DNA of 64,000 bases from Bacillus_BE sp042263505 (GTDB taxonomy: Bacteria > Bacillota > Bacilli > Bacillales > Cytobacillaceae): assembly GCF_042263505.1 (NCBI RefSeq), contig NZ_JBHKFI010000021.1, positions 12,187-76,186 of the forward strand, read 5' to 3'. The position numbers were made by a program, and so were the translations under genes. The notes under the pieces were generated by a model. That model ran no database searches. It worked only from the letters and a program-made list of their open reading frames with translations, and was not told the DNA's origin. Positions 1 through 7,214 of the stretch are shown one piece after another. Each line of letters begins with the position of its first letter. Position 1 is the first letter of the stretch.

Positions 1-1022
1 GACAGGGCCTGGCATCCAATCGGGTGGTAGAAGCAATCCAGCAAAACAAGGAAATCCTTGTTTGGGCCGTATGTGGCGCTGGCAAAACAGAGGTGCTATT
101 TGCGGGAATCCACGAAGCATTAGCAAATGGGAAACGAGTTTGTATCGCCACTCCGAGAACGGATGTGGTACTCGAACTCACTCCGCGATTGAAAAAAGTA
201 TTCCCCCATATTCCGGTAGCTTCCCTTTATGGTGGCAGTGAGGATCGCCATTTGTACGCTCCCCTCACCATTTCGACCACGCATCAGCTCCTGCGCTTTT
301 TTCAAGCCTTTGACACAATCATTATTGATGAGGTCGATGCCTTTCCTTTTACGATGGATGAAACCTTACAATATGCTGTGCAACAGGCACGTAAACCGAC
401 CTCCTCCTGCATCTTCCTAACTGCAACTCCCAACGAAAAATGGCAGCAAGAATGCCGGCAACAGAAGCGAAACTATGTGACGATTCCGGCACGCTACCAC
501 CGATACCCTCTTCCCGTTCCGCAATTTTCCTGGTGTGGCAACTGGGAGAAGCTCCTCAAAAAGAAAAAACTTCCGGCAAATGTGCTGAAATGGATTAACG
601 AGCGTTTAAACCAGCAAAAGCCAATGCTTCTATTTGCTCCGAAAATTGCCAAGATGGAGCACATTCTTCCTATTCTCCAAAATCTTCATCCAAAAATAGA
701 ATCCGTCCATGCAGAGGACCCGGATCGTAAGAAAAAAGTTCAAGACATGCGCGATAAAGAAATACCGCTTCTGTTAACGACAACGATTTTGGAAAGAGGA
801 GTTACCTTTCCAAATCTTGATGTGGCCGTTTTAGGGGCGGAAGATCGCATTTTTACCGAGAGTGCTTTGGTGCAAATTACCGGCCGTGTTGGCCGCAGTG
901 CTGAGTTTCCGAAGGGAGACATTACCTTTTTTCATTATGGAAAAACAAAAGCGATGGTGAAAGCCAAGCGACAAATTGAAAAAATGAATCTGGAAGCAAA
1001 GGAAGGGGGGCTGATCGATTAA
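1..1022 (+). CDS. comFA: ComFA, competence DNA-uptake helicase (5' end outside window)
   Basis: This is a DEAD/DEAH-type ATPase that in the ComF family helps drive single-stranded transforming DNA across the membrane into the cytosol. The reading frame is open to the left edge (first whole codon at base 3), so the N-terminal zinc-binding part is cut off and no start codon should be assigned here. Visible motifs are Walker A GAGKTE (about bases 75-92), Walker B IIIDEVDAF (about 318-344), motif III LTATP, and motif VI QITGRVGRS near the C-terminus. The stop overlaps the comFC start by one base (TAATG), implying translational coupling. No comFB lies between, unlike B. subtilis. The identity is secure from motifs plus the neighbour. 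Confidence 0.95.
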   Translation, partial: QGLASNRVVEAIQQNKEILVWAVCGAGKTEVLFAGIHEALANGKRVCIATPRTDVVLELTPRLKKVFPHIPVASLYGGSEDRHLYAPLTISTTHQLLRFFQAFDTIIIDEVDAFPFTMDETLQYAVQQARKPTSSCIFLTATPNEKWQQECRQQKRNYVTIPARYHRYPLPVPQFSWCGNWEKLLKKKKLPANVLKWINERLNQQKPMLLFAPKIAKMEHILPILQNLHPKIESVHAEDPDRKKKVQDMRDKEIPLLLTTTILERGVTFPNLDVAVLGAEDRIFTESALVQITGRVGRSAEFPKGDITFFHYGKTKAMVKAKRQIEKMNLEAKEGGLID

Positions 1023-1744
1023 TGACCATTTTTGAAAGGGACCAATGTCTTTTGTGCCATAAGAAGATGGAGCCGAAAATTGGTTGGAGGCAGCTTTTTT
1101 CAAAGGAAAAGAAGCGCTATCTCTGCCAGGATTGCGAGGACCAGCTTGACTTGATTACTGGAGAAACATGTCGGCTTTGCCATCGCCCATTTGCGTATTT
1201 GGAAGGGCAATATCGTAAAGCTGACCTCTGTCTCGATTGTGTGCGCTGGGAGCAGGATGAGCAATGGAACGGCTGCCTGAAACAAAACATTTCGCTTTTT
1301 TCCTATAATGATTTTTTAAAGGAAACGATTGCCCGGTTTAAATTCCGTGGAGATTATGTGATAGCAAAAGCGTTCTCCCCTCTTTTTCGGGAAAAAATAA
1401 AGTTGCTGCCATATGACTTGCTTGTACCAATTCCGTTAAGTGAAGAGCGACTCTTAGAAAGAGGGTTTAATCAAGCCAAGGCACTTGTGCGCGAAGCGGG
1501 TTATTCTTCCTGCGAATTCCTTGAAAGAACCCATTCAGAAAAGCAATCAAAAAAATCTCGTTTAGAGCGGATTGAGTTTGCTCAGGTATTTCGAGTAAAG
1601 GAAAGCTCAGGTGGGATTGCAGGGAAAAACATTTTGTTAATTGATGATATTTATACGACGGGGTCGACACTGTATCATGCGGCGAAGGCATTGAAGGAGG
1701 CGGGAGCTGAGAGTGTGATGTCTTTGACTTTGGCGCGTGGGTAG
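1022..1744 (+). CDS. comFC: ComFC, phosphoribosyltransferase-like competence protein
   Basis: A 240-residue member of the ComF/GntX family, needed for efficient DNA uptake through contact with ComFA. The N-terminal third has paired cysteine motifs CLLCHKK, CQDC, CRLC and CLDC that look like two zinc ribbons. The C-terminal half carries the PRPP-loop signature LLIDDIYTTGST typical of type I phosphoribosyltransferase folds. The ATG overlaps the comFA stop, so the two are co-translated. Length and domain order are normal for the family. Confidence 0.95.
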   Translation: MTIFERDQCLLCHKKMEPKIGWRQLFSKEKKRYLCQDCEDQLDLITGETCRLCHRPFAYLEGQYRKADLCLDCVRWEQDEQWNGCLKQNISLFSYNDFLKETIARFKFRGDYVIAKAFSPLFREKIKLLPYDLLVPIPLSEERLLERGFNQAKALVREAGYSSCEFLERTHSEKQSKKSRLERIEFAQVFRVKESSGGIAGKNILLIDDIYTTGSTLYHAAKALKEAGAESVMSLTLARG

Positions 1745-1840
1745 TCTTGTTTCCTAAAAATTTTTAACACTTTTTTCATTTCCATGGCTTCTTTTTCACG
1801 ATATAATAAAAAATAATGTCGAATGAAGGAGATTCAGATA

Positions 1841-2242
1841 ATGGGGGAACTTGAGAACTGTCCGAAATGCGGCAAATTATTTATGAAAACGAAGCTTCGT
1901 GATTTGTGCCAGGATTGCTGGAAGGAAGAAGAAGCGGCATTTGAAGCCGTCTACCGATTTATGCGAAAACGGGAAAACAGAGCAGCAACGATTCCGCAAA
2001 TTGAAAAAGCAACAAGCGTTGAGGAGGAGCTCATCCTCAAATTTATCAAAAGCGGACGCCTTCAAGTGACACATTTCCCGAATCTGGGCTATCCTTGTGA
2101 TCGCTGTGGTAAGATTATTCAAAGGGGAAAGCTCTGTGAAAGCTGCGCTGGTGAGCTGAAGAATGACTTGGAAATCTATAATGCGGATGCTGAACGAAAA
2201 AAGCAATTAAATCGGACAACATATTATTCGAATAAAGAATAG
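1841..2242 (+). CDS. yvyF: YvyF, flagellar-operon zinc-ribbon protein
   Basis: A 133-residue protein of the YvyF family, which sits first in the flgM operon of Bacilli; its molecular role is not established. It begins with a zinc-ribbon CPKCGKL...CQDC and has a second pair CDRCGK...CESC near residues 85-105, with a helical middle that includes a MarR/HTH-like TIPQIEKATSV stretch. I chose the ATG at 1841 because GAAGGAG (1825-1831) is well spaced to it; the in-frame ATG at 1823 lies upstream of that Shine-Dalgarno. A terminator-like hairpin follows, separating it partly from flgM, which has its own SigD promoter. Confidence 0.85.
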   Translation: MGELENCPKCGKLFMKTKLRDLCQDCWKEEEAAFEAVYRFMRKRENRAATIPQIEKATSVEEELILKFIKSGRLQVTHFPNLGYPCDRCGKIIQRGKLCESCAGELKNDLEIYNADAERKKQLNRTTYYSNKE

Positions 2243-2247
2243 GGAAC

Positions 2248-2284
2248 AAAAGGGTGGATCTAAATAAGTTGGTCGACCCTTTTT
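2248..2284 (+). terminator. Terminator-like hairpin after yvyF
   Basis: AAAAGGGT pairs with ACCCTTTT, flanking a short extension with one G-G mismatch, and is followed by TTTTC. It would partly end yvyF transcription before the flgM promoter. Confidence 0.55.
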
Positions 2285-2337
2285 CTTTCGTTTTTAGTCC
2301 AATAGAACGAAAAATAAGTTCATCGATAAATTTTTAT

Positions 2338-2365
2338 TAAAGTTTTCCTCGCTTTTATCCGATAA
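2338..2365 (+). promoter_or_regulatory. Candidate SigD promoter of the flgM operon
   Basis: TAAA at 2338-2341, a 16-nt spacer and TCCGATAA at 2358-2365 match the SigD consensus TAAA-N15-GCCGATAT in most positions. It lies 45 bp upstream of flgM, which has a SigD promoter in B. subtilis. Transcription start not shown here. Confidence 0.75.
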
Positions 2366-2409
2366 TAGAAGTATAGAGGATTGCACGGAAAGAAAGTGAG
2401 GGATGAATC

Positions 2410-2676
2410 ATGAAGATTAACAACTTAGGAGCGTCAGGAATTAATCCTTATCAACGCCAGATGAACAAGTTCGATGCCACAAATAAAGCAGCTCATCAGG
2501 CAACGGATAAAATTGAAATTTCTTCTGCAGCAAAAGAAATGCAGCATGTGTCGCAAATCTCTGCTCAACGCCAAGCGCGCGTAGAAGAACTGAAGAATCA
2601 GGTACAAAGTGGCTCTTATGAAGTGAAACCGGCAGATATCGCGGGAAGCATGATTGACTTTTTCACTAACAAATAA
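2410..2676 (+). CDS. flgM: FlgM, anti-sigma-D factor
   Basis: An 88-residue anti-sigma factor that holds SigD (FliA) inactive until the hook-basal body is finished. The sequence has the family pattern: a disordered polar N-terminus, the KIEISSAAKEMQ segment in the middle, and a C-terminal helix ending in VKPADIAGSMIDFF, the sigma-binding part. The ATG at 2410 is preceded by a purine-rich AAGTGAGGG. It has its own candidate SigD promoter, so the anti-sigma factor is probably made under control of its own target. flgN follows 11 bp downstream. Confidence 0.93.
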   Translation: MKINNLGASGINPYQRQMNKFDATNKAAHQATDKIEISSAAKEMQHVSQISAQRQARVEELKNQVQSGSYEVKPADIAGSMIDFFTNK

Positions 2677-2693
2677 AAAGGAGAGGGATGAAA

Positions 2694-3176
2694 ATGTCCG
2701 CCGAAAAATTACTTTCTTCTATGGAAAAATTATATAAGCTTCACAAAAGTCTTTACGAGATTGCCGTAAAAAAGACTGACGTGATCAAAAAAGGTGACAT
2801 GGACGCCCTCAACCAAATTTTAAAGGATGAGCAAAAGCATGTCGCTGCGATTCAAATGTTTGAAAAAGAACGGCAGCAAGCGGCTGCAAGTCTTGTTCCT
2901 GAAAAAGAAAATCCAACCGTTACAGATTGCTACGTCCTAATCGGTGAAATAGAGCAATTCCGCTTAGCTGAACTAGCCAATAATTTATCTGAGCTTGTAT
3001 TTGAATTAAAAGAGCAAAACTTTTTAAATCAGCAATTGATTCATCAATCCTTACAATTTGTTAATGTTTCATTAAATTTATTAAATCCGCAGCCGGATGC
3101 GATAAACTATGGTCCGCCTGCCGGAAGCCAAAAGAAAGAAAAAAACACTCAAGGAATGTTTAATTCAAGAGTTTAA
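2694..3176 (+). CDS. flgN: FlgN, chaperone for FlgK/FlgL
   Basis: A 160-residue mostly helical protein of the FlgN family, the cytosolic export chaperone for hook-filament junction proteins FlgK and FlgL. It directly precedes flgK (14 bp gap) as usual. Two ATGs are possible (2688 and 2694); I prefer 2694 because AAAGGAG at 2677-2683 is then about 10 bases away and the protein begins MSAEKLL, as in known FlgN proteins. No membrane segment or signal is seen. Confidence 0.88.
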   Translation: MSAEKLLSSMEKLYKLHKSLYEIAVKKTDVIKKGDMDALNQILKDEQKHVAAIQMFEKERQQAAASLVPEKENPTVTDCYVLIGEIEQFRLAELANNLSELVFELKEQNFLNQQLIHQSLQFVNVSLNLLNPQPDAINYGPPAGSQKKEKNTQGMFNSRV

Positions 3177-3190
3177 CAGGAGGAACCAGC

Positions 3191-4777
3191 ATGCGTTCAA
3201 CCTTTATGGGATTAGAAATTGCACGACGCGGGATGTTTACTCAACAGAGCGGTTTATATACAACCGGACAAAATATTTCGAATGCGAATACACCTGGGTA
3301 TTCCAGACAACGGGTGAATTTCATTCAGACGACTCCTTATCCATCAATCGGAATGGATCGGGTGCAAATCCCCGGGCAAATGGGAACAGGGGTGGAAGGC
3401 GGCTCTGTTCAGCGGATTCGCGAAGGCTTCCTCGATCTTCAGTACCGAGTCGAAAACAATAAGGTCGGATATTACGGCTCATTAAGTGAATCCCTTTCAA
3501 AAATGGAAGGGATTATGAATGAGCCATCTGACAGTGGTTTGCAAACCGTACTCGATAAATTTTGGAGTGCCCTGCAAACCGTAGCAAGCAATACGGAAAA
3601 CTCAGGTGCCCGCGATGTTGTCGCTTCAACCGGACAAATGGTCGCTGATACTTTGAATTATTACTACAATTCAATTACGCGAGTTCAAAACGATATCGGA
3701 ACCGAAATCAATGTGGATGTGCAAAATATCAATGCACTAGTTTCGCAGATTGATAGCTTAAATAAACAAATCGCAGAGGTCGAGCCACATGGCTATTTGC
3801 CAAATGACCTTTATGATCAACGGGACTTATTAGTTGATAATCTTTCAAAACTCGTCAATATTAAGGTCACAAATGTCGTCCCTGTCAATTACGGGAATGC
3901 GAAGGATATCGCTGAAGGTCTCTATAATATTGAAATCGTCCAACAGGATGGCACGTCCTATAATCCACCACAAAATTTAGTGAGTGTTTCAAGAGGCTCT
4001 GGAATCATTGGGACTAATAAATTGGAATTAGTGGATATCGACACCGACCCAAATACGATTAACGGACCGATTCAGCAAATTAAAATTGGTGGTAAAGCGC
4101 TAAGCGGCTTTAGCATTGGCGGGGAACTTGGCGGGTTAATTCAGGCTTATGGGTATCAGGAGGATGGCGTAACGAAAGGCGATTATCCTGAGATGATTGA
4201 TAATCTGAATAAGATGACGAAGGCTTTTGTGGATGAGTTTAATGCCATTCATAGAGAAGGCTATGCATTAAATGCGACAGAAAAATCAAATGAAGATTTC
4301 TTTGTGTTTGATCCAAGTGTTCTCAACACAACTACTGGTAACTATGCTCAGGCTGTCAAAGTATCAGATGTGATTAAAAATGATCCATCGAAGTTTGCTG
4401 CCGGTGTCGATAATGGAAATTCAGGTAACAATAAGAATGCCCAATTACTTGCGGATTTAAGAACAAAGAATTTTTCAGACTACAGTGATCCAACTGTAAA
4501 AGATAAATTATCCGGAAACCTAGATTCCTTCTATTCCGGGCTTATCGGAAAACTGGGTGTCAACTCTCAAAGTGCTGCAAAGGATGCAAGCAACTCACAA
4601 ATTTTGGCGGCTTCTGTTGATGAAAATCGGCAATCGGTCAGTGCGGTGTCAATTGATGAAGAATTAACAAATATGATCAAATTCCAACAAGCGTATAATG
4701 CCAGCGCAAGGACGATTACAGTAATTGATGAAATGCTCGATAAAATTATCAATGGGATGGGAACCGTTGGTAGATAG
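3191..4777 (+). CDS. flgK: FlgK, hook-filament junction protein 1
   Basis: A 528-residue flagellar hook-associated protein forming the first junction zone between hook and filament outside the cell. The N-terminus has the rod/hook signature (ARRGMFTQQSGLYTTGQN followed by ISNANTPGYSRQ) and the C-terminus has the heptad D0 helix SVDEELTNMIKFQQAYNASA. The middle is a variable domain; total length is slightly above B. subtilis FlgK. AGGAGG lies just before the ATG. It is cotranscribed with flgN and flgL. Confidence 0.96.
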   Translation: MRSTFMGLEIARRGMFTQQSGLYTTGQNISNANTPGYSRQRVNFIQTTPYPSIGMDRVQIPGQMGTGVEGGSVQRIREGFLDLQYRVENNKVGYYGSLSESLSKMEGIMNEPSDSGLQTVLDKFWSALQTVASNTENSGARDVVASTGQMVADTLNYYYNSITRVQNDIGTEINVDVQNINALVSQIDSLNKQIAEVEPHGYLPNDLYDQRDLLVDNLSKLVNIKVTNVVPVNYGNAKDIAEGLYNIEIVQQDGTSYNPPQNLVSVSRGSGIIGTNKLELVDIDTDPNTINGPIQQIKIGGKALSGFSIGGELGGLIQAYGYQEDGVTKGDYPEMIDNLNKMTKAFVDEFNAIHREGYALNATEKSNEDFFVFDPSVLNTTTGNYAQAVKVSDVIKNDPSKFAAGVDNGNSGNNKNAQLLADLRTKNFSDYSDPTVKDKLSGNLDSFYSGLIGKLGVNSQSAAKDASNSQILAASVDENRQSVSAVSIDEELTNMIKFQQAYNASARTITVIDEMLDKIINGMGTVGR

Positions 4778-4792
4778 GAAGGTGATTAATAC

Positions 4793-5692
4793 ATGCGCGT
4801 AACTCAATCAATGCTTTCGAATCAAATGCTGCGAAATTTGAGCAGCAATTACGAAACAATGGCCAAACTTCAGGAGCAAGTTTCTTCGAATAAAAAATTT
4901 AGCAAACCATCAGATGACCCAGTCGCTGCGATGAGGGCAATGGGATATCGAAGTGAATTGAATCAAATTGATCAGTATGGACAGAATATCGGTGAAGTGC
5001 AGAGCTGGTTGGATAGCACAGATGATGCAATTAGTCAGGGTATCGATGTTTTGCAGCGTATTAGGGATCTAACTGTCGAAGCAAGTAATGGATCGATGAC
5101 GGTAGATGAAAGAACAGATGCTGCTCAAGAGATTGAACAATTGAAGGAACAACTCATTAATATTGGTGATACTCAAGTGGGTGGGAAATATATTTTTAAT
5201 GGGACAAAGACAAATGTTCGTCCATCAACTGATCCAACATCAGGCGAAGCAGTATACCCACCGCAATACGATGATGGAACGGTATCAATTGAAATTTTTT
5301 CAGGAATTAAGTTGCCAGTAAATACGAGTGGAAAAAGTCTATTTTCAGATGATAAAGGAAATAACCTATTTCAAGATCTAGACACCTTTATTGCTGACTT
5401 AAAAAATAATAACTCTGCGGGTATTCAATCTTTTTTAGGAAAAATCGATCCCCATATTGATCGATTCCTTGCGCAACAAGCAAATGTTGGGGCGAGAACA
5501 AATCGGTTAGAATTGATGGAAGACCGCATTTCTCAACAGGAAGTATTTACAACTGATCAAATGTCAAAAAATGAAGACATTGATTTTGCTGAGGTCATGA
5601 CGCAATTCTCATCAGCTGAAAGTGTATTCAGAGCAGCACTTGGTGTTGGTTCTAAGGTCATTCAGCCAACGTTATTGGACTTTTTAAGATAG
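4793..5692 (+). CDS. flgL: FlgL, hook-filament junction protein 3
   Basis: A 299-residue flagellin-like junction protein (HAP3). It starts MRVTQSMLSNQMLRNL and keeps the flagellin N-terminal helix with KFSKPSDDPVAAMRAM, and a C-terminal helix with EVMTQFSSAESVFRAAL. The start has AGGAAGGTG upstream and the stop codon lies inside the 5' arm of a strong terminator, so it closes the flgM-flgL transcription unit. Confidence 0.95.
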   Translation: MRVTQSMLSNQMLRNLSSNYETMAKLQEQVSSNKKFSKPSDDPVAAMRAMGYRSELNQIDQYGQNIGEVQSWLDSTDDAISQGIDVLQRIRDLTVEASNGSMTVDERTDAAQEIEQLKEQLINIGDTQVGGKYIFNGTKTNVRPSTDPTSGEAVYPPQYDDGTVSIEIFSGIKLPVNTSGKSLFSDDKGNNLFQDLDTFIADLKNNNSAGIQSFLGKIDPHIDRFLAQQANVGARTNRLELMEDRISQQEVFTTDQMSKNEDIDFAEVMTQFSSAESVFRAALGVGSKVIQPTLLDFLR

Positions 5693-5718
5693 GCTATCTT
5701 TTCTAAGATAGCCTTTTT
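5691..5718 (+). terminator. Rho-independent terminator after flgL
   Basis: AGGCTATCTT (5691-5700), a TTCT loop and AAGATAGCCT (5705-5714) form a perfect 10-bp stem followed by TTTTT. The stem begins within the flgL stop codon. Confidence 0.9.
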
Positions 5719-5738
5719 CTTTAAGAGAGGTGATTCTG

Positions 5739-6308
5739 ATGAAGCTTGCACAAATTCGCTTACAATCCACTCCGATGAAAATCGGGCTACATATTCAGCA
5801 ACCGAAGCAGTCTATTGAGCAGCCGCACGCCATTCAATCCATTCAGCAGCCACAGGCGAAGCTCGAAATAGAGACAATACCTGGGAGACTTAATATTGAT
5901 CAAACAAAGGCGTGGGAGGATATGGATTTAAAGCCTATCTCCAAGCGGGTAGAGGAGGCGGCACAATATGGCTATGAGGATTTCTTGAAGGGTGTGGCAA
6001 GAAGAGCTGAAGAGGGCGCAGAATTAATGGCGATTGAAAATAAAGGAAATCCGATTGCGGATCAAGCAAAAAGAAACAGCGAAAAAACAAGAGAATTTAC
6101 TATTGGCTGGATACCGAGCTATTTTAGTGTAAAAATAAATTATGAACCAGCAAAGGTTAATATTAAGGTTGAACCACAAAAGCCAATCATTGATGCAAAA
6201 ATTCAAAGGCCAATTCATAATTATGAGCAAGGAAAAGTGGATGTAAGTGTCGAGCAATGGAATTCATTAAAAATCGACTTTACTAATCTTTTCGACGATT
6301 CTATATAG
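5739..6308 (+). CDS. yviE: YviE-like flagellar-cluster protein (DUF6470)
   Basis: A 189-residue protein of the YviE/DUF6470 family found between flgL and fliW in Bacilli; biochemical role unknown. It is rich in Gln, Pro and Ile with repeating short segments (QPKQSIEQP, SIQQPQAK) and KINYEPAKVNIKVEPQKP, suggesting an extended, possibly beta-rich structure without membrane segments. I chose ATG 5739, after AGAGAGGTGATT, over a GTG at 5730 that overlaps the ribosome site. Assignment rests mainly on conserved position between flgL and fliW. Confidence 0.8.
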   Translation: MKLAQIRLQSTPMKIGLHIQQPKQSIEQPHAIQSIQQPQAKLEIETIPGRLNIDQTKAWEDMDLKPISKRVEEAAQYGYEDFLKGVARRAEEGAELMAIENKGNPIADQAKRNSEKTREFTIGWIPSYFSVKINYEPAKVNIKVEPQKPIIDAKIQRPIHNYEQGKVDVSVEQWNSLKIDFTNLFDDSI

Positions 6309-6324
6309 AAGGTGATAAGAGGTA

Positions 6325-6771
6325 ATGGACATTCGGACGAAATATTTTGGGGCAATTCGTATAAAAAATGAAGAAATCGTCCATTTTGAAGGTGGAATAC
6401 CTGGATTTTTAAATGAACAGCAATTTTGTATTTTACCGATGGAGGGCACTCCTTTTTTTGTGTTGCAATCGGTAAAGGACGAAAATATTGCATTCGTCTT
6501 AGCAGATCCATTTTTACACGATCCTAATTACCATTTTGATTTGGACGATGACGTCAAAGAAAAGCTAGAGATAGCAGAACCAAAGGATGTAGCCGTTTTT
6601 GCAATATTAACTGTTCATGAGCCATTAACTGACACCACTGCAAATTTTCAAGCACCTATCGTGATCAATCAAACGAAAAAATTAGGAAAACAAATTATTC
6701 TCCAGGACAAACAATTAAAACTGCGAACAAAAATCTTTCAAGCCAACCTTCCTAACGGGATGGAGGGATAA
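6325..6771 (+). CDS. fliW: FliW, flagellin-binding antagonist of CsrA
   Basis: A 148-residue FliW. FliW binds cytoplasmic flagellin or CsrA in a partner switch; when flagellin is exported, free FliW sequesters CsrA and relieves repression of hag mRNA. Family features are IRIKNEEIVHFEGGIPGF near the N-terminus, the acidic FVLADPF segment and the C-terminal LGKQIILQ...LRTKIF portion. AGAAGGTGATAAGAGG precedes the ATG. Its stop is 3 bp from the csrA start, so FliW and CsrA are coupled, and hag with a candidate CsrA site is next downstream. Confidence 0.95.
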   Translation: MDIRTKYFGAIRIKNEEIVHFEGGIPGFLNEQQFCILPMEGTPFFVLQSVKDENIAFVLADPFLHDPNYHFDLDDDVKEKLEIAEPKDVAVFAILTVHEPLTDTTANFQAPIVINQTKKLGKQIILQDKQLKLRTKIFQANLPNGMEG

Positions 6772-6774
6772 ACC

Positions 6775-6993
6775 ATGCTGATTTTATCGAGAAAAAAGAA
6801 CGAATCCATCATGATTGGAAAAGACATCGAAATCACCGTTGTGGAAGTCGATGGTGACCAAGTCAAAATCGGAATTCAAGCACCGGGATCTGTTGATATT
6901 TTTCGAAAGGAGATTTATTTGTCAATTCAGGAGGAAAATAGTATGGCGGTGAAGTTGAATGGGGATGCGTTGAAGAAGTTGTTTAAGAAGTAA
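6775..6993 (+). CDS. csrA: CsrA, RNA-binding translational repressor of flagellin
   Basis: A 72-residue CsrA. It has the conserved N-terminal MLILSRKKNESIMIG and the GIQAPGSVDIFRKEIY segment, including the Arg that contacts GGA motifs. CsrA dimers bind hairpins with GGA in the loop; the likely local target is the hag leader 180 bp downstream. The start overlaps a tightly packed fliW end with GGAGGG upstream. The C-terminal tail continues about 10 residues past the core, as in Bacillus. Confidence 0.95.
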   Translation: MLILSRKKNESIMIGKDIEITVVEVDGDQVKIGIQAPGSVDIFRKEIYLSIQEENSMAVKLNGDALKKLFKK

Positions 6994-7028
6994 TTGATAT
7001 TGGGTGTGCTCAGATTCATGATTTGATT

Positions 7029-7059
7029 AAAGGACCTGAACGACAGGTTCCGGTCCTTT
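7029..7059 (+). terminator. Terminator-like hairpin after csrA
   Basis: AAAGGACC (7029-7036) pairs with GGTCCTTT (7052-7059), extended internally by GAAC/GTTC. The downstream tract (GCTATTATT) is only weakly U-rich, so read-through towards hag is possible. Confidence 0.55.
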
Positions 7060-7096
7060 GCTATTATTAGGAAATAAAAATTTATGTAGAAAACTA

Positions 7097-7123
7097 TAAA
7101 ACTATCGGAGATCCTGTCGATAT
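7097..7123 (+). promoter_or_regulatory. Candidate SigD promoter of hag
   Basis: TAAA at 7097-7100, a 15-nt spacer and GTCGATAT at 7116-7123 differ from the SigD consensus TAAA-N15-GCCGATAT at one base. It gives a flagellin leader of about 85 nt that includes the candidate CsrA site. Confidence 0.88.
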
Positions 7124-7175
7124 AAAAAATAGAGCATGACAATGGTCGGCCGACGTTGTTGGCTCTAAAAATATA

Positions 7176-7207
7176 CCACATGGATGTGGGGAAGATTTCA
7201 AGGAGGA
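7176..7207 (+). promoter_or_regulatory. Candidate CsrA binding region in the hag leader
   Basis: CCACA (7176-7180), loop TGGA, TGTGG (7185-7189) makes a small stem-loop presenting GGA in the loop, the preferred CsrA site. The Shine-Dalgarno AGGAGGA (7201-7207), 11 bases later, contains two further GGA triplets. This resembles the two-site arrangement of the B. subtilis hag leader, where bound CsrA blocks ribosome access. Binding itself is inferred. Confidence 0.75.
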
Positions 7208-7214
7208 AGTTTAC